This document shows positions 5,890 through 7,311 of a stretch of DNA of 7,311 nucleotides, one piece after another. Within the stretch, counting starts at the first letter, position 1, and every line of letters starts with the position of its first letter. The notes beneath the pieces were generated by a model that saw only the letters and a program-made list of their open reading frames with translations, was not told the DNA's origin and searched no databases. A program made the translations under genes and the position numbers. The DNA comes from Pseudomonadota bacterium (lineage in GTDB: Bacteria > Pseudomonadota > Alphaproteobacteria > Rhizobiales > Xanthobacteraceae), in assembly GCA_023392205.1 (NCBI GenBank), contig JAEVZN010000526.1, positions 1-7,311 of the forward strand, written 5' to 3'.

Positions 5890-6435
5890 CTAGGCAATGT
5901 CCTTGCGGCGCGACTGCCCGCCCTGATCGGACCCGGATTCGTGCTTCACAAAGCTGATCTCGCCATTGCCTTCGAGACAGGCCGACTTGACCTCGGCGAG
6001 CGCGCCAATGCCCTGCTGACGCGCCTGGCTCATCAATTCGTCCGCGGTGATCAGTTCCTTCTGCATATTCCGGCGCAGCATCCGCCCGTCCTTTACGAGC
6101 GCGAGCGGCGGCGGACTGCACAGCCAGGCAATCGTCTTGTTGTGATAGGCGAGCCAGTCGAGCGTGAAATTCCAGAAGATGATGGTGAGCACCAAAGCCA
6201 CGCCTTCCGGGAGCGACTGGTATTCCTTCGCGAAGGCATTTTGCGCGGCATCGGCGATGATGACGATGACCAGCAGATCGGCAATGGCGATCGAGGACGA
6301 TTGCCGCCCCCAGACGAAGCGGAAGATCAGAAACATCCCGAGATACATCAGCGTACCGCGGATCACCATTTCCGCGATCGAATGCGTGGGCACGAACATC
6401 GCCGCCCAGTCCACGCGGAAAATTGCATCGAGCAT
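5890..6435 (-). CDS. DUF421 (YetF/YcaP-type) inner-membrane protein
   Basis: The 181-residue product has three predicted membrane helices near the N-terminus, at about 20-42 (IAEMVIRGTLMYLGMFLIF), 48-67 (SIAIADLLVIVIIADAAQN) and 76-97 (PEGVALVLTIIFWNFTLDWL). A soluble cytoplasmic domain follows (about 109-165) with the family's PLALVKDGRMLRRNMQKELI and ITADELMSQARQQGIGALAEVKSACLEGNGEISF pattern. This matches DUF421, represented by Bacillus YetF and E. coli YcaP. The biochemical role is unknown; members have been linked to spore or stress physiology. The start at 6435 is preceded by AGGGA about nine bases upstream. A consensus EcfG promoter lies 37-61 bases ahead, so it is probably a separate general-stress transcript despite following vapC on the same strand. 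The C-terminal 15 residues are hydrophilic and basic. Confidence 0.88.
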   Translation of the reverse strand: MLDAIFRVDWAAMFVPTHSIAEMVIRGTLMYLGMFLIFRFVWGRQSSSIAIADLLVIVIIADAAQNAFAKEYQSLPEGVALVLTIIFWNFTLDWLAYHNKTIAWLCSPPPLALVKDGRMLRRNMQKELITADELMSQARQQGIGALAEVKSACLEGNGEISFVKHESGSDQGGQSRRKDIA

Positions 6436-6471
6436 CGGCGGGCGTCCCTGCGCATCGGATGGGCGGAAACA

Positions 6472-6496
6472 AACGCGCCGGCGGGATTTGGGTTCC
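6472..6496 (-). promoter_or_regulatory. Consensus EcfG general-stress promoter for the DUF421 gene
   Basis: On the minus strand GGAAC (6496-6492) is separated by exactly 16 bases from CGTT (6475-6472), matching all nine defined positions of the alphaproteobacterial EcfG consensus GGAAC-N16/17-CGTT. Transcription would start near 6465, about 30 bases before the ATG at 6435. It lies in the 122-base gap after vapC, where a promoter for the DUF421 gene is expected. Confidence 0.7.
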
Positions 6497-6557
6497 GGGG
6501 GCGGAAGGACGGCAGGGCGTTGCGGCTTGTGACATCAAATTGCGCGGCATCCCCGTT

Positions 6558-6947
6558 TCACATTACGGCCTCGACATCCGTCGCACCGAAATCCGTGCCT
6601 TTGAACAGCAACGGCTCCGCTTCGGACACCGCCAGCGCATAAGCCGCGCAATCGCCGAAATTCAGCGCGGCCGCGTGCCGGCCCTTCCCGTATTTCGCGA
6701 AAGCATCACGGGCGATATCGGCCTGATGATCGTCAAAGGGAACGATGGCCGGCGCGATCAGAGCGATCAATGCATCAAGGTCCGCCGCGGCCGCCGGGCC
6801 AAACCGGCCGAGCGCGAGCATGCGCGCTTCCAGCTTTGTCACCGCCGAAACGAGACGGCGCGGATCGGCTTCGATCGCCTGCGCGAAGGCATCTGCTTCC
6901 GGCTCAAGCCGCAGCAACGCAATCAGCGCCGATGTATCGATCACCAT
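6558..6947 (-). CDS. vapC: VapC-type PIN-domain ribonuclease toxin
   Basis: The 129-residue protein spans a complete PIN domain, the usual VapC length. It should be a Mg2+-dependent endoribonuclease that cuts RNA (typically tRNA or rRNA in this family) when released from its antitoxin. The acidic active-site residues are visible: Asp4 in MVIDTSALIALL, Glu40 in SAVTKLEARML, Asp99 in LNFGDCAAYALA and a fourth acidic residue near Asp119 in LLFKGTDFGATD. All motifs are intact, so the toxin is probably active. Its ATG shares one base with the stop codon of vapB (TGATG at 6949-6945), which implies translational coupling and antitoxin-first synthesis. The exact RNA target cannot be inferred. Confidence 0.93.
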   Translation of the reverse strand: MVIDTSALIALLRLEPEADAFAQAIEADPRRLVSAVTKLEARMLALGRFGPAAAADLDALIALIAPAIVPFDDHQADIARDAFAKYGKGRHAAALNFGDCAAYALAVSEAEPLLFKGTDFGATDVEAVM

Positions 6948-7240
6948 CAGCGCCGCTCTCGGCCCGCTGGTTCGCCCGCATGCGCATCGAGCATGTCATC
7001 GTAACCGAGCATGTCGTCCTCGCTGCGGGGATCGATCACCGGATGCCGGCTGCCGCGTTCGCCGATCTCCCGCAAGGCGCGCAAAAAGGTCTCGCGGCTT
7101 TCCTTGCGCGGACGCCTGCGCTCCCGCTCGACCTCCCTGCGCAGCGCGTCGGTCACCACTTCGGTGATGCCCTGCTTGCGCCTGCGCGCCAGTTCACGGG
7201 CCAGGCGCTCGGTCTCTGCATTCTTGATGTTAAGGGCCAT
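6947..7240 (-). CDS. vapB: VapB-type antitoxin (Rv0623-like, PSK family)
   Basis: The 97-residue product begins MALNIKNAETERLARELARR, the hallmark of the Rv0623-like VapB family. The N-terminal half should dimerise, bind operator DNA and autoregulate the operon. The C-terminal half (PVIDPRSEDDMLGYDDMLD) should wrap around and inhibit VapC. It is somewhat longer than typical members (about 70-90 residues), with a basic linker ERERRRPRKESRE and an Arg-rich end. The frame is closed upstream by a TAG, so the ATG at 7240 is the first usable start; its ribosome binding site is weak (GGTG). It overlaps vapC by one base. The operator is expected in the last 71 bases of the window. Confidence 0.9.
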   Translation of the reverse strand: MALNIKNAETERLARELARRRKQGITEVVTDALRREVERERRRPRKESRETFLRALREIGERGSRHPVIDPRSEDDMLGYDDMLDAHAGEPAGRERR

Positions 7241-7311
7241 GACGATGCACCGAAAAAACAGAGGCCGCTAACAGCAGACAGGAAGCCAAGGCAAACCTCC
7301 TTATTCTTCCT
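7241..7311 (-). promoter_or_regulatory. vapBC upstream region with inverted repeat and strong SD-like motif
   Basis: This leader must hold at least part of the vapBC control region. AGGAAG at 7280-7285 and its reverse complement CTTCCT at 7306-7311 form a 6-bp inverted repeat cut by the window edge, a possible VapB operator. On the minus strand AAGGAGG (7302-7296) lies six bases before a TTG codon (7289-7287) that opens a 19-codon ORF ending inside the vapB start region. No convincing -35/-10 pair was found. Confidence 0.25.

Noticed and set aside
5281..6642. 453-codon plus-strand open frame across the cyclase 5' end, intergenic region and the DUF421 gene
   Set aside because: It runs antisense to two well-supported genes and a non-coding gap, has no recognisable domain, and is Arg-rich and low in structure, as expected for a GC-rich shadow frame.

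Overview
The window is GC-rich bacterial DNA and most resembles an alphaproteobacterium of the order Hyphomicrobiales (Rhizobiales; Bradyrhizobium/Xanthobacteraceae-like). This rests on a DUF1236 envelope protein, a rhizobial-type PilZ tail, an Rv0623-like VapB, and promoter-like motifs matching the alphaproteobacterial general-stress sigma factor EcfG (GGAAC-N16-CGTT). No rRNA, tRNA, CRISPR array, insertion sequence or phage gene was seen. The taxonomic placement is inferred from family knowledge, not from a search.

Layout. Positions 3-479 (+) hold the 3' part of an unrecognised membrane-anchored protein that runs in from the left edge. Positions 688-837 (+) encode a 49-residue hypothetical protein. 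Positions 865-2439 (-) encode a 14-helix DHA2-type major facilitator drug exporter. Its upstream region (2440-2636) contains a long stem-loop and a possible leader ORF. Positions 2637-2867 (-) encode a small secreted two-cysteine protein. A 252-base intergenic region separates it from the divergent gene at 3120-4304 (+), a secreted protein with a long Arg/Asp/Glu-rich disordered region followed by two DUF1236-like units and a strong rho-independent terminator. Positions 4356-5579 (-) encode a GAF-GGDEF-PilZ diguanylate cyclase. Positions 5890-6435 (-) encode a DUF421 (YetF-type) membrane protein behind a consensus EcfG-type promoter. Positions 6558-7240 (-) encode a vapBC toxin-antitoxin pair with a 1-base overlap.

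How the genes may relate. The window looks like a chromosomal stretch of mostly single-gene units rather than one operon; only vapBC is clearly an operon. The most coherent theme is stress and envelope response. EcfG-like promoters precede the DUF421 gene (perfect match) and the small secreted protein (one mismatch in the -10), with a weaker candidate before the DUF1236 gene. I found no convincing evidence of a wholly new multi-gene system. The most useful leads are the putative EcfG sites, the sensor/synthase/PilZ architecture of the cyclase, and the SD-burying hairpin ahead of the exporter.
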